This document shows, piece after piece, positions 1-8,253 of a stretch of 64,000 bases of DNA; the first letter of the stretch is position 1; every line of letters begins with the position of its first letter. The position numbers and the translations under genes are program-made. The DNA lies in the NCBI RefSeq assembly GCF_051379705.1, contig NZ_CP179868.1:3038001-3102000 (forward strand), written 5' to 3'. The notes beneath the pieces were generated by a model that worked only from the letters and a program-made list of their open reading frames with translations, ran no database searches and was not told the origin of the DNA. Source of the DNA: Ekhidna sp051379705 (GTDB taxonomy: Bacteria > Bacteroidota > Bacteroidia > Cytophagales > Cyclobacteriaceae).

Positions 1-796
1 GAGCTTGCGTTTCATTCCGACTTGCAATCGTTTCATTCAGGTTTGACTGAGCTTTACTGATTTTGTCTGAATAATCAGCCTCAACGGATGCCAACTCTAA
101 TGTTGCATTGGCTAAATCCGCCTTTCTCTGAAGCCATTCATTCTCGGCCTTAAGAACCTTAGCACCACTATTCTGAAACTTGTTTTCTATTTCTTGAAAT
201 TTTGTCAAGGTGATGTTGCCCGCGTCAAATCGGTTTTTATTCCGACTAAATATGCTTTTTGCGTTCTCATAATTCACCTGCTCAGCAACAAATGCCAGCG
301 AGTCCGCTTCAAGTTTCAATATTGATTGCTGCAGCTTGTTTTTGGTTTGAGCCATTTTTGCTTTCACTGCGTTTTCCAACGCCACGATTTGCCGATTCAA
401 TGCGGCGATTTTTTTATCCTTAGCATCAGCCGCATTCTTTTTTGCGTCTAATTGTTCTTGAATTCTTGAAATTAAATTCGGATCAAAGTATTTATCCTTA
501 ATCTCAGATATGGTGAGAAGCGTATCCCCTTTATTGACATAGTCTCCCTCAATAATATGCCAATTAGTAATTCTTCCCGCTATAGCAGACTCCACCATTT
601 GTGGTCTGTTTCCAGGATTTAAAGCGGTTAATTTTCCCTTACCTCTAATGTTTTGCTGCCAAGGCAGGAAGAGGAATATGATAAAGATTGCCACAATAAC
701 TAAAAGTACTTTAGCTACTGTACGACCAATGCCTGGGGTCTTCAGTGTTCGAAGAGAATACAGTTGGGTTTCTGCTAGTTTATCTAAGTGATCCAT
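1..796 (-). CDS. HlyD-family secretion adaptor (3' end outside window)
   Basis: Periplasmic adaptor (membrane fusion protein) expected to link an inner-membrane exporter to an outer-membrane channel. Translating from ATG at 796-794 gives 265 residues open to the window edge. There is a short cytoplasmic N-terminus, one membrane segment at about residues 26-44, a half-lipoyl motif region (IIEGDYVNKGDTLL, residues about 81-94), and then a long coiled-coil hairpin rich in K, A, N and E. The start codon overlaps the stop of the upstream ABC exporter by one base (TAATG), so the two are probably translationally coupled. The C-terminal beta-barrel part lies beyond the left edge. The family assignment is firm; the exported substrate is unknown. 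Confidence 0.88.
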   Translation of the reverse strand, partial: MDHLDKLAETQLYSLRTLKTPGIGRTVAKVLLVIVAIFIIFLFLPWQQNIRGKGKLTALNPGNRPQMVESAIAGRITNWHIIEGDYVNKGDTLLTISEIKDKYFDPNLISRIQEQLDAKKNAADAKDKKIAALNRQIVALENAVKAKMAQTKNKLQQSILKLEADSLAFVAEQVNYENAKSIFSRNKNRFDAGNITLTKFQEIENKFQNSGAKVLKAENEWLQRKADLANATLELASVEADYSDKISKAQSNLNETIASRNETQA

Positions 797-2961
797 TAGT
801 AGATGTCTTTTAGTATTTCCTCTTTTTTGATCAATTCTTCGAAAGGGCCGTAGGCTAGTTGTTTACCTTTTTCAAGAAAAAGAACGTTATCACATGCCGC
901 CATGACAAGTGGGTCATTCGACACCACTATCAGTGTCCATTTTCTCTCAGTATCAGTAACGAGTTCAATAAGTTTGAGTCTTTCCCGCTTGGAGAAATTA
1001 TTAAAAAAATCATTCAGAATGAGCATTGCAGGTCGCTTAGCGAGGCATCTGGCCAATACCAGTTTGTTCACAAAGGATGATGAAAATCCTTTACCGCCAC
1101 TAAGCACTTCGGTATTTAAACCATCGGGCAGCCTGTTAATGTCGTCTTTGAGCCCTACATCCTCGATCGCGTCAAGTGCATTTTTTATATCTGATGTTGG
1201 TTTTCCCACCAAAATGTTTTCAAGAATGGTTCCTTCAAAAATATCTTCTTGAGAGACATTCTTTCCTATTCTATCCCGGATATACGTGGCATCCAAATCT
1301 CTTAATGAATACCCATTATAGGTCATGATTCCAGTGTAGTTCTGATGTATACCTGCGATAATATTGGTCAGTGTGGTTTTGCCGGAACCACTACCACCAC
1401 TAATGCAAAGGGATTTACCTTTATCTATTGCAACAGTAATGTTTTGCAACGAAGCAACCTGTCCACCTGGATAGGTATAAGAAACGTCCTCCATTTTCAC
1501 TTCATATCCATCTTTTAGTTGACTTGAGGGAATGTCGATCCCACCCGTACTCTCAAGAGGCAGGTCTGTGACATGCGCTATTTTGTCAACAGCAGTGAGC
1601 ATATCATACACCACATCCATATACATGATGATTTTTTCTACTGATGCCAGTACGAGTATGATGATAACCTCAGAGGCCACAAATTGGCCAAGAGTGATTT
1701 CTCTCTGGATTACCAAAATAGTACCCAAAATCAAAAGTCCTCCAGTAATGATCGCCTTAAAAAGTAGAATGAAGGCATACTGAGAGATTAGAATTTTGAA
1801 GTGAGAGCTTCTATTTTCTAAGTAATTATTTACCAGATAGTCTGTTTTTCTTAAAGGTAAAATGGTGTTTCCTGCCAACTTAAATGAATACAAGGTTCTG
1901 GCCATTTCCTCTAGCCAATAGACCACTTTGTACTTGTATTTTGATTCCTTGATAGAGCTCTTAAGACCTTTTGGTCCGGTGAAGAAGAAAATCAGAAATA
2001 AAAGTCCTAATAATCCTAACCCAAACACGATAAAGAAAGGATGATAGAAGGCAAGGAGCAGCAAGCCAAATAATATCTGAATAATACCTGTAGAAAGGTC
2101 AATGAGTATTTTCGGAAGTCCTTTTTGTAGTGTCAGAACATCAAAAAACCTGTTCATTAATTCAGGCATGTGCATATTGAGTACGGATTCCATCTTGATT
2201 CTTGGTACTCGAAATGCAAATTCAAAAGCAGACTTAGTAAATACTCTTCTTTGCAAGTACTCTACAATGGTGATTTGAAGAACCTGAAGAATGCCCGTTC
2301 CTAATGTTCCAATGATTATTAAACCAATGAGCAAATAAACGGAGCTAAATACCACTCCACCAGAAATTAGTTCTACGGCCGCTTGAATACCCAAAGGCAG
2401 CGTCAAACTGACAAGACCAATCAGTGCGGCGTATACGTAAACAAAAAAGATATCTTTTTTATCTGCTGATAGAAGCTGAAATAATCTCCTTACTGGCGAA
2501 ATATTTTTGTCTTCTTTCCCAGACATGAAGCTTTGATACGCAAAGCAGGAAAGCGTAAATACTTCACCGTCTCCATTAGATGAAAATCTTACTTCATCCA
2601 GATTGCTTATCTCTAATGTTTTTAAGTCACCAGCATTAGTAATAAACTCAAGGAATATTTTATTCTTCTTGTTTTTTCTTAAAAAGGCAGGGTAGAACCC
2701 TTCTTGTTCTACGAAAACGATAAGAGGTGTCGTATTGTCGGTAATTAACCCATCCAGCTTGTCTCTTCGAAGGTATTTTTCGATTAAGACTACACCTGCA
2801 TCATTGGCAGCTTCTATCAGATCTCTCTGAAATTCGGCGATTTCATCAGCTTCATATTGCCGGGGAATCATATCTACGCCCTGTAGATTTGAAATATTCA
2901 AATCCATCTTAAGCTTAGTGGCACATTCCTGTAAACACCTGATTATTTGCTGGTTATTCAT
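796..2961 (-). CDS. Peptidase/bacteriocin-type ABC exporter with degenerate ATPase motifs
   Basis: A 721-residue half-transporter of the type I secretion/bacteriocin exporter class. Residues 1-150 form an N-terminal domain with the outline of a C39-like domain but no obvious Cys/His catalytic pair. Membrane segments lie at about 170-445 and the nucleotide-binding domain at 485-715. Walker A is intact (GGSGSGKT, 522-529) and the signature reads LSGGK (620-624). The Walker B region reads LILND, so the usual Asp-Glu pair is Asn650-Asp651, and the H-loop histidine is replaced by Asn682. It lies between a TetR regulator (ATGA overlap) and a HlyD adaptor (TAATG overlap), so the three form one operon. 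Catalytic competence is uncertain; the transporter class is clear. Confidence 0.88.
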   Translation of the reverse strand: MNNQQIIRCLQECATKLKMDLNISNLQGVDMIPRQYEADEIAEFQRDLIEAANDAGVVLIEKYLRRDKLDGLITDNTTPLIVFVEQEGFYPAFLRKNKKNKIFLEFITNAGDLKTLEISNLDEVRFSSNGDGEVFTLSCFAYQSFMSGKEDKNISPVRRLFQLLSADKKDIFFVYVYAALIGLVSLTLPLGIQAAVELISGGVVFSSVYLLIGLIIIGTLGTGILQVLQITIVEYLQRRVFTKSAFEFAFRVPRIKMESVLNMHMPELMNRFFDVLTLQKGLPKILIDLSTGIIQILFGLLLLAFYHPFFIVFGLGLLGLLFLIFFFTGPKGLKSSIKESKYKYKVVYWLEEMARTLYSFKLAGNTILPLRKTDYLVNNYLENRSSHFKILISQYAFILLFKAIITGGLLILGTILVIQREITLGQFVASEVIIILVLASVEKIIMYMDVVYDMLTAVDKIAHVTDLPLESTGGIDIPSSQLKDGYEVKMEDVSYTYPGGQVASLQNITVAIDKGKSLCISGGSGSGKTTLTNIIAGIHQNYTGIMTYNGYSLRDLDATYIRDRIGKNVSQEDIFEGTILENILVGKPTSDIKNALDAIEDVGLKDDINRLPDGLNTEVLSGGKGFSSSFVNKLVLARCLAKRPAMLILNDFFNNFSKRERLKLIELVTDTERKWTLIVVSNDPLVMAACDNVLFLEKGKQLAYGPFEELIKKEEILKDIY

Positions 2962-3635
2962 TTTTTCAAAGAATTGAAAATGATAGTTGTTAGATAATGA
3001 TAGTTCTGGTCATATGCATCTCCTTGTTTCTTTATATCGGTGAGACGAGGTAGATGCTCTGCAAAGAAAATCTGCTGGTGGGCTGCCTCCAGACAAGTAC
3101 TGGTTAGGGATCTGGGGAATTCAAAATCAGGATTGATTTCGCTCATGTAAGAGGCAATAGTTTCACAAAGTGATTTATAACCTCTAAAAACACCCTCTTT
3201 ATTAATCTTATCTACATTTTTGGTGAGGTATGTTTTGTCAGACTCATTTACGACGATCTGCTGAAGTTCTGATTCGCTGATGCCGGGGAAATTATCATCA
3301 TCCTTCAATTTATCTGAGATTAATCTGATCGCGATCTTTAATCTTTCTTCTGGATCGGAAATATTATGAGTCTCGAATGTGATTCTATATTCTACATAAT
3401 TCCAATACCATGAAATGAGATAGACTAATAACCGATGCTTATTTTCAAAATACCTGTATATGGATGCCTCAGTTGATCCTATTTGAGTAGATAACTTTTT
3501 GAAGGTGAAGGATTCAAAACCAATTTTATTGATAAGGAAAATACTCTCTTGCACGATTTTTTGACCCAGATCACTAGACTGAGGATCCCTCAGATAGAGC
3601 GCTGAACTAAGTTGTATTTGTAGCTTTGCTATCAT
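2958..3635 (-). CDS. TetR/AcrR-family transcriptional regulator
   Basis: A 225-residue regulator. Residues 21-68 form the TetR N-terminal helix-turn-helix (the SIYRYFENKHRLL stretch is the typical recognition helix and following helix). The remaining all-helical domain has no recognisable ligand signature. The stop overlaps the ABC exporter start by four bases (ATGA), so it is first in a tetR-ABC-hlyD operon. A TAnnTTTG box flanked by ACTAT/ATAGT half-sites sits directly upstream and suggests autoregulation. It may also control the divergent export genes beginning at 4029, which is inference from position. Confidence 0.9.
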   Translation of the reverse strand: MIAKLQIQLSSALYLRDPQSSDLGQKIVQESIFLINKIGFESFTFKKLSTQIGSTEASIYRYFENKHRLLVYLISWYWNYVEYRITFETHNISDPEERLKIAIRLISDKLKDDDNFPGISESELQQIVVNESDKTYLTKNVDKINKEGVFRGYKSLCETIASYMSEINPDFEFPRSLTSTCLEAAHQQIFFAEHLPRLTDIKKQGDAYDQNYHYLTTIIFNSLKK

Positions 3636-3648
3636 TATCGTTTATTTG

Positions 3649-3674
3649 ACTATCAAATATAATAGTAAAACTAT
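3649..3674 (-). promoter_or_regulatory. tetR promoter with overlapping ACTAT/ATAGT operator
   Basis: On the minus strand TATATTTG (3661-3654) matches the Bacteroidota -7 box about 19 bases before the tetR ATG. It is flanked by ACTAT (3649-3653) and ATAGT (3662-3666), and a third half-site ACTAT (3670-3674) forms a perfect ATAGT-AAA-ACTAT dyad with the second. Repressor binding here would cover the promoter. The motif match is seen; the binding protein is inferred. Confidence 0.5.
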
Positions 3675-3775
3675 CATAACGAATGAAATTCATTATGGTT
3701 TTCATTTTTTTTTCAATTGATTTTTTGCTAACATTGAAGTCATTAGTCCTTTTTATTTTGAGTTTTTGACCTTTG

Positions 3776-3810
3776 GGTTCAGGTGTTAGTCCTCCTGAAC
3801 CTTTTTTTTT
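3776..3810 (+). terminator. Orphan rho-independent terminator in divergent region
   Basis: Perfect 8-bp stem GGTTCAGG (3776-3783) / CCTGAACC (3794-3801), a 10-base loop and nine consecutive T residues (3802-3810). It is oriented for the plus strand, yet no plus-strand gene lies upstream within the window. It would end either a small RNA or an attenuated leader of the 4029 operon. Confidence 0.7.
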
Positions 3811-4028
3811 GCCGTTACGGTACTTTTTCAGAACTCTCACTTATCCCCACACTCCATTTTTAATAAACAGTGATCGATTGCGAACACTTTTCTGTACTAT
3901 TCTGTACATGCCAATTGTTAACATTTTGCTTAAAATGAAGTTAACTATCTCTTTTTCAGATTGTTACAATTAATGGCATCCTTATTGGCATACTGCCGTC
4001 CGAAAACCTAAAACGACCAAATTGTCAA

Positions 4029-5276
4029 ATGGACAGAAAGATTAAAAAGAAAAAGTGGACCATTAAAAAGATCAGCATCTATTGTGGAAGTGGTCTTCTT
4101 GTAGTCTTTATTGCTTACAATTTTTTCCTCTCAGGAGGTGGTACGCGACTCAACGTAGAAAGAAATAAAATCAACATTGCCACCGTGCATGAGGGAGATT
4201 TTCAAGAGTTTATCCCCGTTGACGGAAATGTGCTTCCAATAAAAACGATCCGATTAGATGCGATTGAAGGTGGTGTAGTCTCTAAGAAGTATTATGATGG
4301 AGGAATCCTGATTGATAAAGGAGATACCATACTGGCACTAGCTAATAATGACTTAGTTCAAAGCTTTGTTCGTGAAGAAACGCAGGCCTCTATTCTGGTA
4401 AACAATCTGGAAAACACAAAGCTGAGCCTTCAAAGAAATCAATTTGATCTTCGCAGAAATTTGATCGAACTAGATTACCAAATAGATGCAGCAAGAGATG
4501 CCTATGAAAGAGGCCAAAAGCTGTTCGAAGATAAAATTATATCGGAGCAGGAATTTCTAAACCTCAAGCGAGAATACAATCGATTGGTTGATAATAGAAA
4601 AATACAGATTGAGTCAAACCGATTTGATTCATTAAATGCAGTCATCCAAATAAGACAAACAGAGGAGACTTTGATAAGAACCAGAGATAACCTCAACATG
4701 ATCAAAAGAAATCTAGAAAACCTTTATATAAAGGCGCCAATAGACGGAAGATTGTCTACAGTGGATGTGGAAGTGGGGGAATCTATAGGCACCGGACAGA
4801 ACATTGGGCAGATAGATGATCTAAATGGATTTAAGGTTCGTGCAACTATTGACGAACATTATATATCTAGAATATATGCAGGCTTAAATGGAACGTTCAC
4901 TTTTGCCGGAAATGATTTCGGCTTAGGAATTACAAAAGTGTATCCTGAAGTGAATAATGGTCTTTTTGAAGTAGACATGGCTTTCGATACAATTCCGAAT
5001 GGAATAAGAAGAGGTCAGACACTTCAGATCAGATTGCAGCTAAGTGAAAACATTACAGCCGTGCAAATACCTCGTGGAAGCTTTTATCAAACCACAGGCG
5101 GAAACTGGATTTTCGTAGTGAATGAAGATGAAACTGAAGCTGTAAGAAGAGACATTAGACTGGGACGCCAAAATCAACGATACTATGAAGTTGTCGAAGG
5201 ATTGCAACCTGGGGAGAAAGTTGTTGTCTCTTCATATAGAGGATATGAAGACAAAGACATTCTTGTAATTAAGTAA
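4029..5276 (+). CDS. HlyD/MacA-type efflux periplasmic adaptor
   Basis: A 415-residue membrane-fusion protein. It has a lysine-rich cytoplasmic N-terminus, one membrane anchor at about 15-34, an N-terminal half-lipoyl segment, a long alpha-helical hairpin (about residues 110-235), the second half-lipoyl segment (LYIKAPIDGRLSTVDVEVGE) and a C-terminal beta-barrel/membrane-proximal domain ending in a typical LQPGEKVVVSS motif. It heads an adaptor-ATPase-TolC gene row, with the ATPase 58 bases downstream. It is expected to bridge inner and outer membranes in a MacAB-TolC-like pump. The substrate is unknown, and no permease gene lies beside it. Confidence 0.88.
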   Translation: MDRKIKKKKWTIKKISIYCGSGLLVVFIAYNFFLSGGGTRLNVERNKINIATVHEGDFQEFIPVDGNVLPIKTIRLDAIEGGVVSKKYYDGGILIDKGDTILALANNDLVQSFVREETQASILVNNLENTKLSLQRNQFDLRRNLIELDYQIDAARDAYERGQKLFEDKIISEQEFLNLKREYNRLVDNRKIQIESNRFDSLNAVIQIRQTEETLIRTRDNLNMIKRNLENLYIKAPIDGRLSTVDVEVGESIGTGQNIGQIDDLNGFKVRATIDEHYISRIYAGLNGTFTFAGNDFGLGITKVYPEVNNGLFEVDMAFDTIPNGIRRGQTLQIRLQLSENITAVQIPRGSFYQTTGGNWIFVVNEDETEAVRRDIRLGRQNQRYYEVVEGLQPGEKVVVSSYRGYEDKDILVIK

Positions 5277-5334
5277 CCAATTAGATAACCGAAAGTATTT
5301 TAAAATAGAATCCAAAGACTAAACTCAATAAATC

Positions 5335-6045
5335 ATGGAAAACGCTAAAGCACTTATTCAAACGAAAGACTTAAAGAAATTTTACTACACAGATGAGATA
5401 GAAACAACCGCTCTTGCAGGAGTGAACCTTACGATTAAAGAAGGTGAGTTTGTGGCAATCATGGGACCGTCTGGTTGTGGTAAATCAACACTACTCAACA
5501 TAATAGGACTATTGGACAATCCCTCAGAAGGAGAATTTCACTTCACAGATTTGGAAATCTCTCAGTACAAGGAGCGTCAGAGAGCTGATCTAAGAAAAGC
5601 CAACATTGGTTTCGTATTTCAGAGCTTTAACTTGATCGACGAACTTACTGTTTTTGAAAACATTGAGTTGCCTTTGATCTACTTAAAGTACTCTGCTGCT
5701 GAAAGAAAGAAAAGAGTGGAAGAAGTAATGGAGCATATGAAAATTATGCATCGTAGAAATCACTTCCCTCAGCAGCTATCAGGAGGTCAGCAGCAGCGTG
5801 TGGCGATCTCAAGAGCTGTGGTGGCTAAGCCAAAATTAATCCTTGCGGATGAGCCTACGGGTAATTTGGACTCTGCAAATGGACAAGAAGTGATGAACCT
5901 ACTTACTGAGCTGAATGAAGCTGGGACTACAGTAATTATGGTGACTCACTCTCCGGTAGATGCTGAATACTCTCACCGAGTAGTGCACTTATTTGATGGT
6001 CAGATTGTATCTGAAAACATCAATGCCAAAGAAGCTTTAGTGTAA
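5335..6045 (+). CDS. MacB/LolD-type ABC transporter ATP-binding protein
   Basis: A 236-residue stand-alone nucleotide-binding subunit with all motifs intact: Walker A GPSGCGKS (44-51), Q-loop Gln96, signature LSGGQ (148-152), Walker B LILADEP (Asp172-Glu173) and H-loop His205. The spacing and the FQSFNLIDELTVFENIELPL stretch are typical of ATPases that partner FtsX-like permeases (MacB, LolD, FtsE). It sits between an adaptor and a TolC protein. The partner permease is not in the window, so it may be encoded elsewhere or the ATPase may serve a distant permease. Confidence 0.92.
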   Translation: MENAKALIQTKDLKKFYYTDEIETTALAGVNLTIKEGEFVAIMGPSGCGKSTLLNIIGLLDNPSEGEFHFTDLEISQYKERQRADLRKANIGFVFQSFNLIDELTVFENIELPLIYLKYSAAERKKRVEEVMEHMKIMHRRNHFPQQLSGGQQQRVAISRAVVAKPKLILADEPTGNLDSANGQEVMNLLTELNEAGTTVIMVTHSPVDAEYSHRVVHLFDGQIVSENINAKEALV

Positions 6046-6065
6046 TCTCTTCATACTTACACAGT

Positions 6066-6107
6066 CAGTTCCCTGGTCTGCTTTGTTTAGGCAGATCAGG
6101 ATAACTG
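6066..6107 (+). other. Strong intercistronic RNA hairpin before tolC-like gene
   Basis: A 10-bp stem with one G-U pair, CCTGGTCTGC (6072-6081) / GCAGATCAGG (6091-6100), with a 9-base loop. It is extended outward by CAGTT (6066-6070) / AACTG (6103-6107) across a small internal loop. There is no T tract, so it is unlikely to be a simple terminator. It may be an mRNA-processing or stability element between the ATPase and TolC genes. Confidence 0.55.
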
Positions 6108-6141
6108 TACCCTCTGAAAACCTATCAAAGACCTTAAGACC

Positions 6142-7446
6142 ATGCGAAAATTTATTTTCGGACTTATTTTTTTATTCGGTGTATCCGCCATGGCGCAAGA
6201 TTCTGTTCGAGTGCTTACACTTCAGGAGTGTATCGATATGGCGAGTAGCAGAAACTTGACGATCAAGCAAAATCAAAATAACTTGATTGGCGCTCAATCC
6301 AATAAGCGTCAAGCTTATTATAACTTTCTACCAAACTTAAATGCGTCGGGTGGGTACTCGTACTTTGATGGAAATAATATTGACTTTTCTGGTCAGGTAG
6401 TGTCCAATACAAGTAGATCATCACGACCTTCTATTTCTTCTAACTTGGTGTTGTTTAGTGCTTTTGCTAATCACCACCTTCTAAATAGAAGAAAGCACGA
6501 ATACGAATCGTCAAGATATCAATTGGAGGACAGTAAAATAGCTATTAAAGCAACCGTAATTAGAAACTACCTGAGTGTATTGGTTGATACTGAAAACGTT
6601 CGTATATCTGATCAGCGCCTAGAGTTTCTAGAAGAGCAACTTGATAGAGAAAAGAAGCGTGTTTCCGTTGGCGTTGGTAATCTTGAAACTGTATATAATT
6701 TCCAATCGCAAGTAGCTAATGAAAAGCTAAATAATGTCAATTTAAAAAATCAGTACCAATCCGATTTACTTGCACTGTTGCAATCAATTCAATTGGAAAA
6801 TTACTCAGGAGTACAAATCGCGCCATTGGACCTACAAAGCTTAGAGATTTTAGTAGAGTATGATCCATATAATCAGGTCTTAGAGGAAATAATGCAATAT
6901 TCATTTCTTCTAAAGAGTGCTGAGGAGAGTGAGTCAGCTGCAAACGCTCAGTTCAAACAAACGAAAGCCAATCGCTACCCTACTCTAACTGCAGGTGCAG
7001 CACATACAAGAAATTACACCTCTCTTGTTGATGTTGAGTACCTTGAACAATTTGAAAATACACCAAGTAACAGTGTTGGAGTTACTTTAAACATTCCAAT
7101 CTTCAATAGATATCAGATCCAGAACGGTATTGACAATTCTAAAGTAACAATGCTCAATGCACAGCTCCAAAATGAGCAAACTATGCTTAATGTTACCAAT
7201 GCTGCACAAAGAGATTATTTAGACTTAGTCTCTGCGCAAACATCTTATAAAACTGCACAGGAAAATTATGAAGCTTTGAATCAAACGTTCGAGTTTATAA
7301 AGAAGCGATTCGAAACAGGGAACACAGATTTTTATTCCTACCTGGAAAGCTTAAACAATAAAAATCGAGCCGAAGCTCAGCTTATAAACGCCAAGTATAC
7401 AATTGTACTAAGAAAGCGAATACTCGATCTTTATCGAGGTAAGTAG
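6142..7446 (+). CDS. TolC-family outer membrane efflux protein
   Basis: A 434-residue outer-membrane channel subunit. A Sec signal peptide covers about residues 1-18, with cleavage after SAMA. It is followed by LTLQECIDMA, the usual start of the first TolC repeat, and two repeats of long helices with the typical NIPIFNRYQIQ strand motif near residue 320 and a C-terminal helical hairpin. It is last in the adaptor-ATPase-TolC row, and the ABC/HlyD system of the divergent operon also needs such a channel, so it could serve both. The next gene is convergent. Confidence 0.9.
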   Translation: MRKFIFGLIFLFGVSAMAQDSVRVLTLQECIDMASSRNLTIKQNQNNLIGAQSNKRQAYYNFLPNLNASGGYSYFDGNNIDFSGQVVSNTSRSSRPSISSNLVLFSAFANHHLLNRRKHEYESSRYQLEDSKIAIKATVIRNYLSVLVDTENVRISDQRLEFLEEQLDREKKRVSVGVGNLETVYNFQSQVANEKLNNVNLKNQYQSDLLALLQSIQLENYSGVQIAPLDLQSLEILVEYDPYNQVLEEIMQYSFLLKSAEESESAANAQFKQTKANRYPTLTAGAAHTRNYTSLVDVEYLEQFENTPSNSVGVTLNIPIFNRYQIQNGIDNSKVTMLNAQLQNEQTMLNVTNAAQRDYLDLVSAQTSYKTAQENYEALNQTFEFIKKRFETGNTDFYSYLESLNNKNRAEAQLINAKYTIVLRKRILDLYRGK

Positions 7447-7452
7447 TCTGTA

Positions 7453-8253
7453 CTAATTGCTTTTGAAATAAGAGACTGAATTGTCTCTTAGCGATAAAAA
7501 GCCATTCCTTGATTTAAGCATTATGCCGGCATTGTCCGGCTTATTTATTGTAGATACAATTGTGCCCTTGAATGGATTTATCTCCAGAATCTCTTTGCTT
7601 GTAAAGGCAAACAATGTGCCCCGTATTATTTGAAAGTTGAACAGCGTATCAAACTTCAACGTATGCAAAAGCCCACCAAACTGATCAAAAATATGGATTT
7701 TGTTTTGGCTACCGATAGCAAGAATATTTTGATAAGCCTGCATTCGGCTAATGGAATCCCCAATAGAAACTTGCACTTCTAGAATCGTTGACTTCCTCAA
7801 TGGGTTGACTTTCTTCAATCGCTGAGGGTTGTTTTCAATAATCCAGAAATCAGCGTCAGGAGCGGGGCATGTCATCATTCCAATCTCTGAACCAAAATCC
7901 GAAATATTATACTTCCTCGGGATTGATGAAAAGCGATCCAGGATAGTGATCTGTTGAATATCAAAATAGAAAATAAAAGGCTTAAGGTTGTTTTGAACAT
8001 CAATAAGGGAAATTGCTGAATTGTTTGCTAATGAAAAATTCTCAAGAAATATTCCATCAGCATCATATTTGGATAGACGCCCGTCTGCAAATCCCAAATA
8101 CAAATTTCCTTGAAAGTCTGTGGCAGAAGCGACCGGTGCATCCTTTAACCGAATGGTATTAGTTTTCTCCCACATCTGGGCATGACTTTGAGCTGAGAAG
8201 GTCAGAAGTAAACTAACCTTCAAAAACCTTAAGTATCGCTTGATCTCCATCAA
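7453..8253 (-). CDS. Secreted beta-propeller-like protein, function unknown
   Basis: A 266-residue protein that I do not recognise by name. The N-terminus looks like a Sec signal peptide (hydrophobic core KVSLLLTFSAQ, cleavage probably after SHA near residue 25). The rest has short repeating beta-strand units of propeller type (for example GNLYLGFADGRLSKYDADG and NKIHIFDQFGGLLHTL) without catalytic motifs. Its first 41 bases overlap the 3' end of lpxH on the same strand. The chosen start keeps the signal peptide intact. It probably acts in the periplasm or outer membrane. Confidence 0.7.
   Translation of the reverse strand: MMEIKRYLRFLKVSLLLTFSAQSHAQMWEKTNTIRLKDAPVASATDFQGNLYLGFADGRLSKYDADGIFLENFSLANNSAISLIDVQNNLKPFIFYFDIQQITILDRFSSIPRKYNISDFGSEIGMMTCPAPDADFWIIENNPQRLKKVNPLRKSTILEVQVSIGDSISRMQAYQNILAIGSQNKIHIFDQFGGLLHTLKFDTLFNFQIIRGTLFAFTSKEILEINPFKGTIVSTINKPDNAGIMLKSRNGFLSLRDNSVSYFKSN

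Larger units (their letters stand above)
3636..4028. other. 393-base divergent intergenic region
   Basis: This separates the minus-strand tetR operon from the plus-strand adaptor gene. It holds the tetR promoter/operator near 3650-3675, a plus-strand terminator hairpin at 3776-3810 and a tandem decamer TCTGTACTAT/TCTGTACATG at 3891-3910. Short open frames on both strands (for example 3773-3973) have no family resemblance, so I do not call them genes. No clear TAnnTTTG box was found ahead of the 4029 gene. Confidence 0.7.

Noticed and set aside
3773..3973. 66-codon plus-strand frame in the divergent region
   Set aside because: Spans the terminator hairpin and T tract and has no recognisable features.
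7471..7492. Perfect dyad AAGAGAC/GTCTCTT near the tolC-propeller convergence
   Set aside because: Lies within coding sequence of the propeller gene and lacks a T tract on the plus strand; considered as a tolC terminator but not supported.
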